A stretch of DNA of 15,847 bases from JAKEGK01 sp036507695 (lineage in GTDB: Bacteria > Pseudomonadota > Gammaproteobacteria > SZUA-152), in contig DATCIR010000296.1 of the NCBI GenBank assembly GCA_036507695.1, positions 1-15,847 of the forward strand. The letters are read 5' to 3'. Position numbers and translations under genes: made by a program. A model generated the notes under the pieces. That model ran no database searches. It was not told where the DNA came from and saw only the letters and a list, made by a program, of their open reading frames with translations. This document shows, one piece after another, positions 1 through 7,125 of the stretch; the first letter of the stretch is position 1; the number at the start of each line of letters is the position of its first letter.

Positions 1-499
1 TTCTGGTGGATTTGCCATACAAGCCGCTCAAACGATACAGCAACCGGATGACTCGTGACGTCACATCACTGGATGTAACATCCATGAGCACTTCACTTAA
101 CTCCCTTAGGCGAAATCCCAGGAGCTGAACCATCGGTAAAAAGGCCGTGGGATTGCCCATTATAAAATGCTCGAAATCGGATTTTTTAATGACCAGCAAT
201 TCCGCCGGGCTGCATGCCTGAGCATTGATTTGATGACTGGAGAGCGTGGATGCCGCCAATGTTTCGCAAAAGCCAAACAATTCGCCGGTGCCGCAAAACC
301 ATAAAATGATTGCTTTGCCACATGCCGTTGATTCGAAGATTTTTACCCGGCCATTAGTAACGACAAAAACACTTTCACTTTGACCGCCCAGGCGTGCTAT
401 CAATTCATCTTGATGAAAGCGGCGGATTGTCGCCAAATTCAGTAGTTGGTATTGTTGAGGTTTACCTAAGCGGGCAAAAAAATTCGCGTATTTAATCAT
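1..499 (-). CDS. Crp/Fnr-family transcriptional regulator (C-terminus cut by window edge)
   Basis: The open frame runs from ATG at 499 to the left edge, giving about 166 codons. The N-terminal part reads as a cyclic-nucleotide-binding beta-roll: FHQDELIARLGGQSESVFVV, then NGRVKIFES, then a glycine-rich turn (GTGELFGF) where CRP-type proteins hold their ligand pocket. A long helix follows (QLLGFRLRELSEVLMDVTSS), as in the CRP dimerisation helix, and then SSDVTSRVIRLLYRLS, which leads into the helix-turn-helix that lies outside the window. The start is fixed because an in-frame TAG lies a few codons upstream, and AGGA sits about 12 nt before the ATG. The classical CRP ligand motif RxS is not seen, so the ligand (cAMP, c-di-GMP, haem or none) cannot be inferred. 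No FNR-type N-terminal cysteine cluster is visible. Family assignment is solid; the regulon is unknown. Confidence 0.85.
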   Translation of the reverse strand, partial: MIKYANFFARLGKPQQYQLLNLATIRRFHQDELIARLGGQSESVFVVTNGRVKIFESTACGKAIILWFCGTGELFGFCETLAASTLSSHQINAQACSPAELLVIKKSDFEHFIMGNPTAFLPMVQLLGFRLRELSEVLMDVTSSDVTSRVIRLLYRLSGLYGKSTR

Positions 500-607
500 G
501 CTCGCGTCATCCTAGACGAATGAGTAAACCAATTTTTATGCATCCCGGTGAACAAAATAAGTAAAGACCTGGATAGTGGTGAAATGAAATCATCCCGATG
601 AAGTGCA

Positions 608-620
608 TTGATAATATCAA
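608..620. promoter_or_regulatory. 13-bp palindrome TTGATAATATCAA (candidate operator)
   Basis: TTGATA and TATCAA flank a single A, a perfect dyad about 110 bp upstream of the Crp/Fnr-type start at 499. It resembles an FNR/Anr box (TTGAT-N4-ATCAA), but the half-sites are 3 bp apart rather than 4. That argues against a normal FNR site. It may be an operator for the neighbouring regulator or chance in AT-rich DNA. Confidence 0.3.
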
Positions 621-1075
621 CGGTTTCATATTGTGTTGGAAATCCGCGAGAAAATCCCATCACATTCTTTATGCTGGGAATTATAAAAATCTATGTTCCG
701 TTCATGAGTTCATTAATAGATTTCATTTTGATGCACATTTGCGAAATTAATCAAGACGCCATGCATGCCAACACCATTTGCCACGTCAATCACCCAATGA
801 CAAGGGCTGTTATTGTATTGCGTGTTGGTATTTAACGCGGGCATTCCACTTTGAAGCAGGAACCTTAATCCGCACCGATTCCGTTATGGCGTCATATTCG
901 TCGCGGTCAGTGAGCGCGATTGACTGACTGCTGTTCCCGGTATTCATCAAGAGCAACGTTTGACGAATTCAATTATCAATGCTCCGTATATTCATATCGC
1001 ATTGTCATCTAACCCACCATGAACTTTGCAGCGCATTACTGGCCCTATTTACGCGTGGCTGCCACAAATGCTGGA

Positions 1076-1389
1076 CTAGGAGTCTGTCGGGCTTAGGACT
1101 GATCTCTCGGCAACCGCTCCATGCGTTGCCCTCGACAATTGCTCCTGCATTGTTCTCGACAACTTGTTCCGGACGTTGTCTACCTCGCACATCCTTGTGC
1201 TCGTACCTTCGCCCATCCATGGGCTCGTACCTCCTGCATCCCTGCAGTCGTACTGCGCCGGTGGGAGAGCGGTGCATTTTTCCGATCCTTTTCGTTACAC
1301 GCTACGGCTATTCTCCTCAAACGATCGAAAAACTGTCCTCGTTCTCCCACCTTGCTCGCTACGATCGCCTAAGTCCGGCAGGCTCCTAG
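1076..1389 (-). repeat. TIR-bounded multi-hairpin element with six GGA-loop stem-loops (MITE-like)
   Basis: The ends, 1076-1097 and 1368-1389, are inverted repeats matching at 19 of 22 positions; both begin CTAGGAG on their own strand. Between them lie six successive stem-loops: 1109-1130, 1135-1153, 1158-1180, 1187-1200, 1211-1224 and 1234-1247. Read on the minus strand, the loops contain GGGA, TGGA, AGGA, CCGGA, AGGA and ATGGA, so every loop presents GGA. The clearest unit is GCACAAGGATGTGC. Spacers are short (4-10 nt) and similar (gaggtacga, gaaggtacga, gaggta, gaga, cgag on the minus strand). A further 9-bp perfect stem pairs 1260-1268 with 1343-1351. No transposase is encoded, so if mobile the element would need one in trans. 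I see no clean direct target duplication next to the ends. Strand is given as that carrying the GGA loops. Confidence 0.75.
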
Positions 1390-1648
1390 ATGGCAGTGTA
1401 AATGCATCGGGATTTACCGGTACTCGCGCGTTGTCAGCCAGCGCAACCAAGGCGACTTACCAGTCGCGGATTTCCCTCATGATTTTTTGCCTTAGGCGGG
1501 CGGCAAGGTTCTCACAATACACTGCTGCGATTAATAATTTTGAGACTTGTTCTGCTAAACCTTCCCGCTGAAATGCCGAAAATTAAAGATAGCCTTAACT
1601 ATATATCCAGTTGTATTGATAGCAGCGATTCGGGAGTAACGGATTTAT

Positions 1649-2893
1649 ATGAAAGTAATGATTGACCCCAAACACCTGCAGAAAGGTATGTATGTCGCGG
1701 AGCTGGATCGTCCGTGGCTGGAGTCTCCCTTCTTATTCCAGGGGTTCAGAATTACCAATGTTGCCGAACTGGAGCAGCTTGAGAAAATTTGCGAGTACGT
1801 ATTCGTTGATCCGGAAAAAAGTGCAATTCCGGTTCCCGCTAATCTGTCCGCAATCCCAATGCGTTCCAAGGTGAGCCATACTAAAACCTCGACCTACATC
1901 AAGCCGGTGACCGCGTTTCAGACAAGCTTCGAGCAGGAATATCCCCGCGCCCGTGAAATGTACAACCTGACTAAGGACAATGTGACGAATATCTTCGGTG
2001 ATGTTCGCCTGGGCCGCAGTCTGGACGTGGCGGAAGTTAAATACACCGTCACTTCCCTGGTGGACAGCATCATGCGCCACCCGGATGCTTTGCTGTTACT
2101 GGGAACATTACAAGACAAAAACAATCAGGCAGTATCCCATGCCGTCAACGTTTGCACCTTGTCGATAACCTTTGGCCGGTTTCTGGGATTCACAAAACAG
2201 GAGCTAACCGAGCTTGGCATGGGCGCACTGTTGCATGATATTGGTGAAACCAAGATCCCCAAAAGTATCCTGGAAAATTTCAGCAATTGCAGTGCCGAGG
2301 ATATTAAAACCTTCCAGGATCATACCACTTATGGGGCCGCAATCCTGCACAATACCAAGGGATTGCCGGAAACAACTATCGCCATCGCCCGTGATCACCA
2401 TGAACGGGCCAATGGGTCTGGTTATCCGCAAAGCCTCAATGTTGATCAGCTGGATATCTTCACCATGATCGTGGCGATTGCGGATGTCTATGATAATGTC
2501 ACCACCGGCATGTACGGAAAACCACCGATATCCTGCACCGAAACGCTGAAAAATATTTATGTGTGGCGCGAGGACTTGTTCGATGCATTACTCGTGGAAA
2601 AATTTATTCAATGCCTTGGCATCTATCCGGTTGGTGCGGTAGTGGAATTGAATACCGGTGAAGTGGGTATTGTTATCACCAACAATCCGGAAACCCGCCT
2701 TTTCCCCAAGGTATTGCTGGTGCGCGACAAAGACAAGCGGCCGATCGACCCCCCCAGGATAATCAATCTCGATATTTTCCGCACCGAAGACAACAAACAT
2801 AAATATGAGGTCACCCAGGTTATTCAGCCGGACGATCACGGTATTGACTTGCGTAACTATATTTTGCGGGAAATGCCGATACAAACAGCGTAG
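1649..2893 (+). CDS. DUF3391 / HD-GYP domain cyclic-di-GMP phosphodiesterase
   Basis: This 414-residue cytosolic protein probably hydrolyses the second messenger c-di-GMP. Residues 1-65 (MKVMIDPKHLQKGMYVAELD...) match the DUF3391 domain that precedes HD-GYP in many gammaproteobacteria. The HD-GYP domain covers about 130-330: a helix with H in SHAVNVCTLS, the HD pair at 196-197 (LLHDIGETKIPKSIL), HH at 250-251, GYP at 258-260 (HHERANGSGYP) and the late metal aspartate in VAIADVYDNVTT. A C-terminal tail of about 85 residues follows. The usual HDIGK lysine is Glu here (HDIGE), which may alter activity. GGGAG lies 12 nt before the ATG, in line with this start. The gene is monocistronic: long gap upstream, terminator downstream, convergent cyclase beyond. 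Confidence 0.93.
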   Translation: MKVMIDPKHLQKGMYVAELDRPWLESPFLFQGFRITNVAELEQLEKICEYVFVDPEKSAIPVPANLSAIPMRSKVSHTKTSTYIKPVTAFQTSFEQEYPRAREMYNLTKDNVTNIFGDVRLGRSLDVAEVKYTVTSLVDSIMRHPDALLLLGTLQDKNNQAVSHAVNVCTLSITFGRFLGFTKQELTELGMGALLHDIGETKIPKSILENFSNCSAEDIKTFQDHTTYGAAILHNTKGLPETTIAIARDHHERANGSGYPQSLNVDQLDIFTMIVAIADVYDNVTTGMYGKPPISCTETLKNIYVWREDLFDALLVEKFIQCLGIYPVGAVVELNTGEVGIVITNNPETRLFPKVLLVRDKDKRPIDPPRIINLDIFRTEDNKHKYEVTQVIQPDDHGIDLRNYILREMPIQTA

Positions 2894-2927
2894 ATCGTTT
2901 TTGGCTTGGCGACTTGAATCAAACCAG

Positions 2928-2946
2928 ACCGGGATCGAGACCCGGT
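2928..2946 (+). terminator. Rho-independent terminator after the HD-GYP gene
   Basis: A perfect 6-bp stem ACCGGG/CCCGGT with a 7-nt loop is followed by the T-rich tract ACTTTTGCTTCTTT. It lies 34 nt beyond the HD-GYP stop and before the end of the convergent cyclase gene. The T-rich side favours plus-strand termination. Confidence 0.7.
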
Positions 2947-2974
2947 ACTTTTGCTTCTTTATTTCAAGCGCGAT

Positions 2975-4480
2975 CTAAAAATTACCGGTCTTCTTCGGAG
3001 GCAGATTAACGACATTACCGCCCTTCTGGTTCTCCAGACGGGGCACCGCACCGTAGATATAGATGGGCTGTGACTTGCCGCGAATGGATTGTTGCCCCAG
3101 ATCCACAAACCGGTCCTGTGCGTCGCGCGCCAGATTTCCATACACTTCACTGGATATAATAATTTTGTAGTTAAGCCGCTTGCTGAGCCCATCCAGGCGG
3201 CTTGCCGTATTCACGGCATCGCCAATAAACGTATATTCATAGCGTTCCGCAGAACCGATGGTACCCGCGGCTGCACGGCCCTTATGCACACCAATACCGA
3301 TATCAAACTTGGTCCCATCACGCATGGTGGCACAATTGGTATGCATCAGGATATCCCAAGCCGCATCCACCGCCTGATGAACATAGGTTGAACCACCATC
3401 GATACCGAATACCGCCAGGATAGCATCGCCCATGAATTTATTGATAATACCGCCGTGTTCGGCAACCACATCGGCAATTTTTGCAAAATAGGCGTTCAGG
3501 AAAAAAATGACTTCTTCCGGAGGCGTGTTTTCCGCATAGGTTGTAAACTTGCGTAAATCACAGATCAATATCGCGATATCGTATTCTTCACCCTGTTTCA
3601 GCGAGGTTTCAGTACCGCTCAGCAACTTTTTCATGATGTTCGGGCTGACAATACCTTCCAGGGTTTTTTGGATTTTATCCTTACTGCGCAATTGATCAAT
3701 CATTCGATTGGTTTGCTGGGCAATAACCCCGAATTCGTCATGCGTCAACACGGGCACATAACGAGCCAGATCCCCTTGTTCTACACGGTGCAAAACATCC
3801 ATTTGATATTCAAACAAACGCTGCACGTTAATCGAGTACGAGAAAATGATACGGGTCGCAAGCGCTACAATGATCCCCAAAATAAACAGCGTATCAATAA
3901 TAAATGATTCCCGGATATCCACCGACAACGCCTTGATTGCGGAAGAATCGAGGCTCATGTAGGTATATGCGGACAAACCCATACCCACAACGACGATCAA
4001 CACCGTAATACTCAGAAAAATATTCAGCCGGTGTGCAATTGGAACTGTTTGCTCGCTTAACTGATTGTTGTGCGCCTCCTGAGATTTAAAATTTCCGCGC
4101 ATCCTGTATAACGCGCTGTCAATACAGGCGAAATAGCCGATAATCATCGACCATATGAACATTTTCAGGAGTAAAAGATAATCCAGATTTTCAAGCAGGT
4201 ATTGCGTGCCAACGATGATGACAGCCGCCAGCGCAAACAAACTGAGATCCAGCTGCATCTGGCGTTTGGGACGGTCAATGCTTTTTTGCTTATTAACAAA
4301 CAGGGATTCCAGGTAGCCGCGACCCAAACCCAGAATCACAAAAGGCGCAGCAATAGACAGAATCAACCAGAAGCCTGCCTGGCTGACTTCAGTGCCGAAA
4401 TTGCGCATCGCGAAAACGCTAAGGACAACTGTGCCTAATAAATAATAAGCAAAAATCTGAAACTTGTTTGACATACTCAT
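2975..4480 (-). CDS. Six-TM class III adenylate/guanylate cyclase
   Basis: This 501-residue inner-membrane cyclase makes cAMP or cGMP. Six hydrophobic segments (about 7-26, 36-55, 78-98, 103-125, 153-175, 192-215) are followed by a HAMP-like linker (LHRVEQGDLARYVPVLTHDE), a short coiled segment (LEGIVSPNIMKKLLSG) and the cyclase homology domain from about 295. The metal aspartates are D308 (ICDLRKFT) and D352 (NKFMGDAILAVFG). The purine-selecting pair is K348 and T417 (YEYTFIGDAVNTASRL), and the transition-state residues are N424 and R428. All catalytic positions are present. Lys with Thr is the class IIIb pattern, usually adenylate cyclase and often bicarbonate-responsive. I chose ATG 4480 because GGAAGG precedes it by about 11 nt; a GTG at 4519 would add 13 polar residues but its ribosome-binding site would overlap the codon. 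Confidence 0.92.
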   Translation of the reverse strand: MSMSNKFQIFAYYLLGTVVLSVFAMRNFGTEVSQAGFWLILSIAAPFVILGLGRGYLESLFVNKQKSIDRPKRQMQLDLSLFALAAVIIVGTQYLLENLDYLLLLKMFIWSMIIGYFACIDSALYRMRGNFKSQEAHNNQLSEQTVPIAHRLNIFLSITVLIVVVGMGLSAYTYMSLDSSAIKALSVDIRESFIIDTLFILGIIVALATRIIFSYSINVQRLFEYQMDVLHRVEQGDLARYVPVLTHDEFGVIAQQTNRMIDQLRSKDKIQKTLEGIVSPNIMKKLLSGTETSLKQGEEYDIAILICDLRKFTTYAENTPPEEVIFFLNAYFAKIADVVAEHGGIINKFMGDAILAVFGIDGGSTYVHQAVDAAWDILMHTNCATMRDGTKFDIGIGVHKGRAAAGTIGSAERYEYTFIGDAVNTASRLDGLSKRLNYKIIISSEVYGNLARDAQDRFVDLGQQSIRGKSQPIYIYGAVPRLENQKGGNVVNLPPKKTGNF

Positions 4481-4608
4481 TACGCTGCTCACCTTCCCAT
4501 TATTTCGTCCAATAGCCACCTTCTCTTAAGCCATCTGACGCTAAGTTACCGGCATTTTTGGCAGTTTTTGAGGGATTCCGCTATTTTAGATAAAATTTGT
4601 AACCGTAT

Positions 4609-4624
4609 TGTGACCAATAGCACG
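4609..4624. promoter_or_regulatory. CRP-like site upstream of the cyclase (weak)
   Basis: TGTGA-N6-GCACG has one perfect half of the CRP consensus TGTGA-N6-TCACA and a second half matching at 3 of 5 positions. It sits about 130 bp upstream of the cyclase ATG. Feedback by a CRP-type protein would make sense, but a partial match of this length is common by chance. Confidence 0.2.
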
Positions 4625-4699
4625 ATTCTTGCCTATCAACCGCACAGCGCAAAAGATCGCGTGTTACATCGTAGCGTGATTATTAGCATTATAGATTTA

Positions 4700-4715
4700 C
4701 TAATCACATGATTAG
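4700..4715. promoter_or_regulatory. Perfect inverted repeat CTAATC-ACAT-GATTAG
   Basis: Two 6-bp arms with a 4-bp spacer have the geometry of a dimeric regulator's operator. It lies about 220 bp upstream of the cyclase start and about 120 bp past the end of the small membrane protein gene. A second CTAAT follows at once. No binding protein can be named. Confidence 0.3.
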
Positions 4716-4834
4716 CTAATTACAGCGATGCAAATCCGTCAATTTCGCAGCTCCGCCACAGCAATTGCTTAGCTACCAGCGGATACTAAAACGCAATGAG
4801 CACTAGGTATTGAATCAAGCCGTTTGCCCAAAAC

Positions 4835-5086
4835 TCAAGCGACTGAGTTTATATACTTAACGTAGGCTAAAAACGGCAGCAATAAAAATACAATAAACGC
4901 TGTAATCAATTTGTGAATTTTCTCCGTGCGCACGTCGTAGGTATCCACAACAAAACGTGCGTCCCCCTGCCTGATGAGAACATTGCGCTTGAAACTGCGG
5001 AATAAAAACACCAAAACGAACGCAACCGCGCATCCGATAAGAATCTCAATCATGTATTGATCTACCAGTTTTAAATAACTTTTCAT
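4835..5086 (-). CDS. Small two-TM membrane protein (hypothetical)
   Basis: This 83-residue protein has two clear hydrophobic segments: about 12-29 (IEILIGCAVAFVLVFLF) and 60-75 (ITAFIVFLLLPFLAYV). Between them is a basic, polar stretch of about 30 residues (RSFKRNVLIRQGDARFVVDT...). The charge pattern suggests that the loop is cytoplasmic. I do not recognise the family. ATG 5086 is preferred because AGG lies 10 nt upstream; a GTG at 5095 would leave no room for a ribosome-binding site. It stands alone, more than 300 bp from its neighbours on either side, with three TTTGTATT repeats in its upstream region. Hydrophobic composition, a plausible start and lack of a competing frame support it, but a chance frame is not excluded. 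Confidence 0.6.
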   Translation of the reverse strand: MKSYLKLVDQYMIEILIGCAVAFVLVFLFRSFKRNVLIRQGDARFVVDTYDVRTEKIHKLITAFIVFLLLPFLAYVKYINSVA

Positions 5087-5400
5087 GATGGGCACTACCT
5101 ACTGCGTGGACGGTCATTCCTGTGCGATCATTACAATTCAATCTTTGTATTTAATTTTGTATTAATAATTTGTATTAACAAACAAGCTTTGGAACCACCG
5201 ATGGCACAACGAAGTTTGAAAGATACTCGAGATAAGAAATTTTGACAAGCTTGAATATGGCCCGATTCCACCACCCAAGTCAAGAGGAATGGATTTATTC
5301 ACGCATAAATTAATTCAAAGCTGCCTGTTGGCTCGTTAACAAATTGCAAACTGCCATAAATAGATGACATCGTATTGAGTGAGCGGCCCGTCAATCGGTT
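5087..5400. other. AT-rich intergenic region with three TTTGTATT repeats
   Basis: No gene is seen. TTTGTATT occurs at 5144-5151, 5156-5163 and 5169-5176, steps of 12 and 13 bp, 58-90 bp upstream of the small membrane protein start on the minus strand. Such phasing fits a regulator array or AT-rich promoter element. No terminator-like hairpin with a T-tract is apparent after djlA. Confidence 0.4.
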
Positions 5401-6201
5401 TCAACCCGCTTTCCGGGAGTGCTTGATTTGCTCGTAGGCTCGCCTGATTTCCTGGGTTTTTTCCGTGGCAATTCTTGTCATTTCCTCGGGTAAACCTTTT
5501 GCCACCAGCTTGTCCGGATGGTGCTGATTCATTAGACGGCGATACGCTTTTTTAACTTCTTCATCCGTCGCGGATTGCTCCACTCCCAGCACCGCATACG
5601 CTTGACGCAAATCGCGCGCAGCCGGCTTTTTGTTATCGTTTGTATGCGCATAGTATTGTTGTCCCTGAACCATCGCAATCAACTGATCGATAACATGTTC
5701 ACTGACACCCAGCTGGCGGCCGACCTCGTGAATAATAAAACGTTCTTTTTGGTGAACCACACCATCCGCCAGGAGCGTAGCAATCTGAATCTCCAGAAAC
5801 ATTTGAATTAAATGAAAACGCCGATGGCACTCTTGCCTAAACTGACCCAGTACGCCTTGCAGATCAAAATCCTCCCGCTTGCCGGCATTGAACAGGCGCC
5901 GCGCCAGTTTTCTTTGTTCCTCGTTCAGCGACATCTGCGCCATGATCTGGTCCGCCACACTGATTTCGACTTCTGAAACCCGTCCATCGGCTTTTGCAAC
6001 ATGGCCCATTACCGAAAATGTCGCGGTAAAAAACGCCTGTTGCGTTCGCTCCGTATCGTCAGTGTTGGTTCTATAGGATTGCGAGGATCGCGATAAACCA
6101 CGATCAAAATTATGTCCAAGCGCGGCACCCAAAACAGCGCCCAACGGGCCCCCAAGCATGAAGCCAAATGCACCGCCGAGAACTTTACCCCACCAACTCA
6201 T
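5401..6201 (-). CDS. djlA: Co-chaperone DjlA (TerB-like plus C-terminal J domain)
   Basis: DjlA is an inner-membrane DnaK co-chaperone that stimulates DnaK ATPase through its J domain. The 266 residues match the family length (E. coli, about 271). The N-terminus is one Gly-rich membrane segment (VLGGAFGFMLGGPLGAVLGA, about 7-28), typical of DjlA, which inserts as a dimerising TM helix. Residues about 55-180 form the TerB-like helical domain (HVAKADGRVSEVEIS..., IATLLADGVVHQKERF with its paired acidic sites). The J domain runs from about 198 to the end, with the HPD motif at 228-230 (NQHHPDKLVAKG) and the DjlA-type EIRRAYEQIK end. Start ATG 6201 has GGAGGT 7 nt upstream. It is probably monocistronic; 187 bp separate it from the hydrolase. 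Confidence 0.95.
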   Translation of the reverse strand: MSWWGKVLGGAFGFMLGGPLGAVLGAALGHNFDRGLSRSSQSYRTNTDDTERTQQAFFTATFSVMGHVAKADGRVSEVEISVADQIMAQMSLNEEQRKLARRLFNAGKREDFDLQGVLGQFRQECHRRFHLIQMFLEIQIATLLADGVVHQKERFIIHEVGRQLGVSEHVIDQLIAMVQGQQYYAHTNDNKKPAARDLRQAYAVLGVEQSATDEEVKKAYRRLMNQHHPDKLVAKGLPEEMTRIATEKTQEIRRAYEQIKHSRKAG

Positions 6202-6388
6202 GAATTACCTCCGCACCGATTGTTCATTCTGTTTGAAAATTTTCCGGCAAAACGGCAGCATCGGGCTTGCGACCGGCATTTCTGAATGGAAAGCGGTAAA
6301 AGAAAACCAAAAATTGATATCGCAAGAAATTTCTATGCGCACGAATTTCAAATGTGAGCTGCAAAAACCACCTTCTATAAAAACTCTT

Positions 6389-6943
6389 CTATTTATAAAA
6401 GATATGCCGCCCGATTTTGGCGACGCGCATTTTTTGCGACGCCCAACTCGGCTCAACATAGTCAGCATGAAAAAACAGGGCGTCCTTCACGCTCACTTTC
6501 CCCGAATGTTCGTCTCGATAAACGAGTTCCGCAATTTCAACGGCTTTATGCCAGGCAATAGAATCCTTCGGCATATAATCCTGCGGATTAAGCGTCCAGG
6601 AAAATGCCGCAACGTAACGCTGATGAACGGAACTCCAGTTCACCTGATAAACCACACGGCATATATCGTCGGGATAACGATTGGAATTAACCCGGTTCAC
6701 GGTGACCATAGCGACGGCCAACTGGCCCAATTGGGGTTCGCCCCTCGCTTCATGGTAGACATTCATCGCGAGGCATTTAATATTCCGCAAATCATACTGC
6801 TGTTTGGCAAACACCAGCATGGAACCCATCAGGCCAAACGAAATAACGCCGGCGCCCATAATCAGTCCCCGATTAATCCGACCCAGCGCACGCCATTTGC
6901 CGGCTATCGCCAGCCACCTGTTTGTAATAAAAAGAATTTTCAC
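6389..6943 (-). CDS. SleB-type cell wall hydrolase (Hydrolase_2)
   Basis: This 184-residue envelope protein probably cleaves peptidoglycan glycan strands. An N-terminal basic stretch is followed by one hydrophobic segment (LIMGAGVISFGLMGSMLVFA, about 27-46), a signal anchor placing the rest in the periplasm. The domain opens with CLAMNVYHEARGEP, the family hallmark with the putative catalytic Glu, followed by QLAVAMVTVNRVNSNRYPDD, ICRVVYQ and the closing IGRHIFYK. It is complete and has the normal length of short Gram-negative SleB-like proteins. The start is GTG at 6943, with AGG 10 nt upstream. A long open frame on the opposite strand (6158-6961) is its antisense shadow. There is no obvious operon partner. 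Confidence 0.9.
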   Translation of the reverse strand: MKILFITNRWLAIAGKWRALGRINRGLIMGAGVISFGLMGSMLVFAKQQYDLRNIKCLAMNVYHEARGEPQLGQLAVAMVTVNRVNSNRYPDDICRVVYQVNWSSVHQRYVAAFSWTLNPQDYMPKDSIAWHKAVEIAELVYRDEHSGKVSVKDALFFHADYVEPSWASQKMRVAKIGRHIFYK

Positions 6944-7125
6944 TTGTGTTGCACCTGGTGAATTACCGCCAATCTTTTCCTGTTAGTGGGTAAGTTATTT
7001 TATGAGACGCAGTGTTGCACAAATTGTTCAAGCCGGAATCGTACACGCATTCGCGTTTATACTTGACAATCAGGGAAATACAGCGGCAAACATGCTAAAT
7101 TCGGACAGGAATTCAAACAAACGCG

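Larger units (their letters stand above)
500..1648. other. 1.15-kb divergent intergenic region
   Basis: This gap separates the leftward Crp/Fnr-type gene from the rightward HD-GYP gene. It holds a perfect 13-bp palindrome (608-620), the terminal-inverted-repeat hairpin element (1076-1389) and a small hairpin at 1452-1467 (GCGACT/AGTCGC, 4-nt loop). Open frames here lack protein-like composition, plausible starts and ribosome-binding sites, and those inside 1076-1389 simply run through the hairpin repeats. I see no tRNA-like cloverleaf and no recognisable riboswitch. The stretch 621-1075 shows nothing I can assign. Confidence 0.6.
4481..4834. other. Intergenic region upstream of the cyclase
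   Basis: No gene is seen. It contains the probable minus-strand promoter region of the cyclase, a CRP-like half-matching site (4609-4624) and a perfect CTAATC/GATTAG inverted repeat (4700-4715). No T-tailed hairpin follows the small membrane protein gene that ends at 4835. Confidence 0.5.

Noticed and set aside
608..620. FNR/Anr box
   Set aside because: Half-sites are 3 bp apart instead of 4; kept only as a generic palindrome.
608..835. 75-codon plus-strand frame
   Set aside because: TTG start inside a palindrome, no ribosome-binding site, no recognisable sequence.
979..1389. Overlapping open frames on both strands
   Set aside because: They run through the TIR and hairpin repeats; low-complexity Cys/Arg/Pro-rich products with no homology signal.
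1452..1467. Terminator or operator hairpin GCGACT/AGTCGC
   Set aside because: Only 6 bp and the nearest T-run is about 20 nt beyond; no gene ends next to it.
6158..6961. 267-codon plus-strand open frame
   Set aside because: Antisense to the SleB hydrolase and the djlA start; no ribosome-binding site or protein-like domains.
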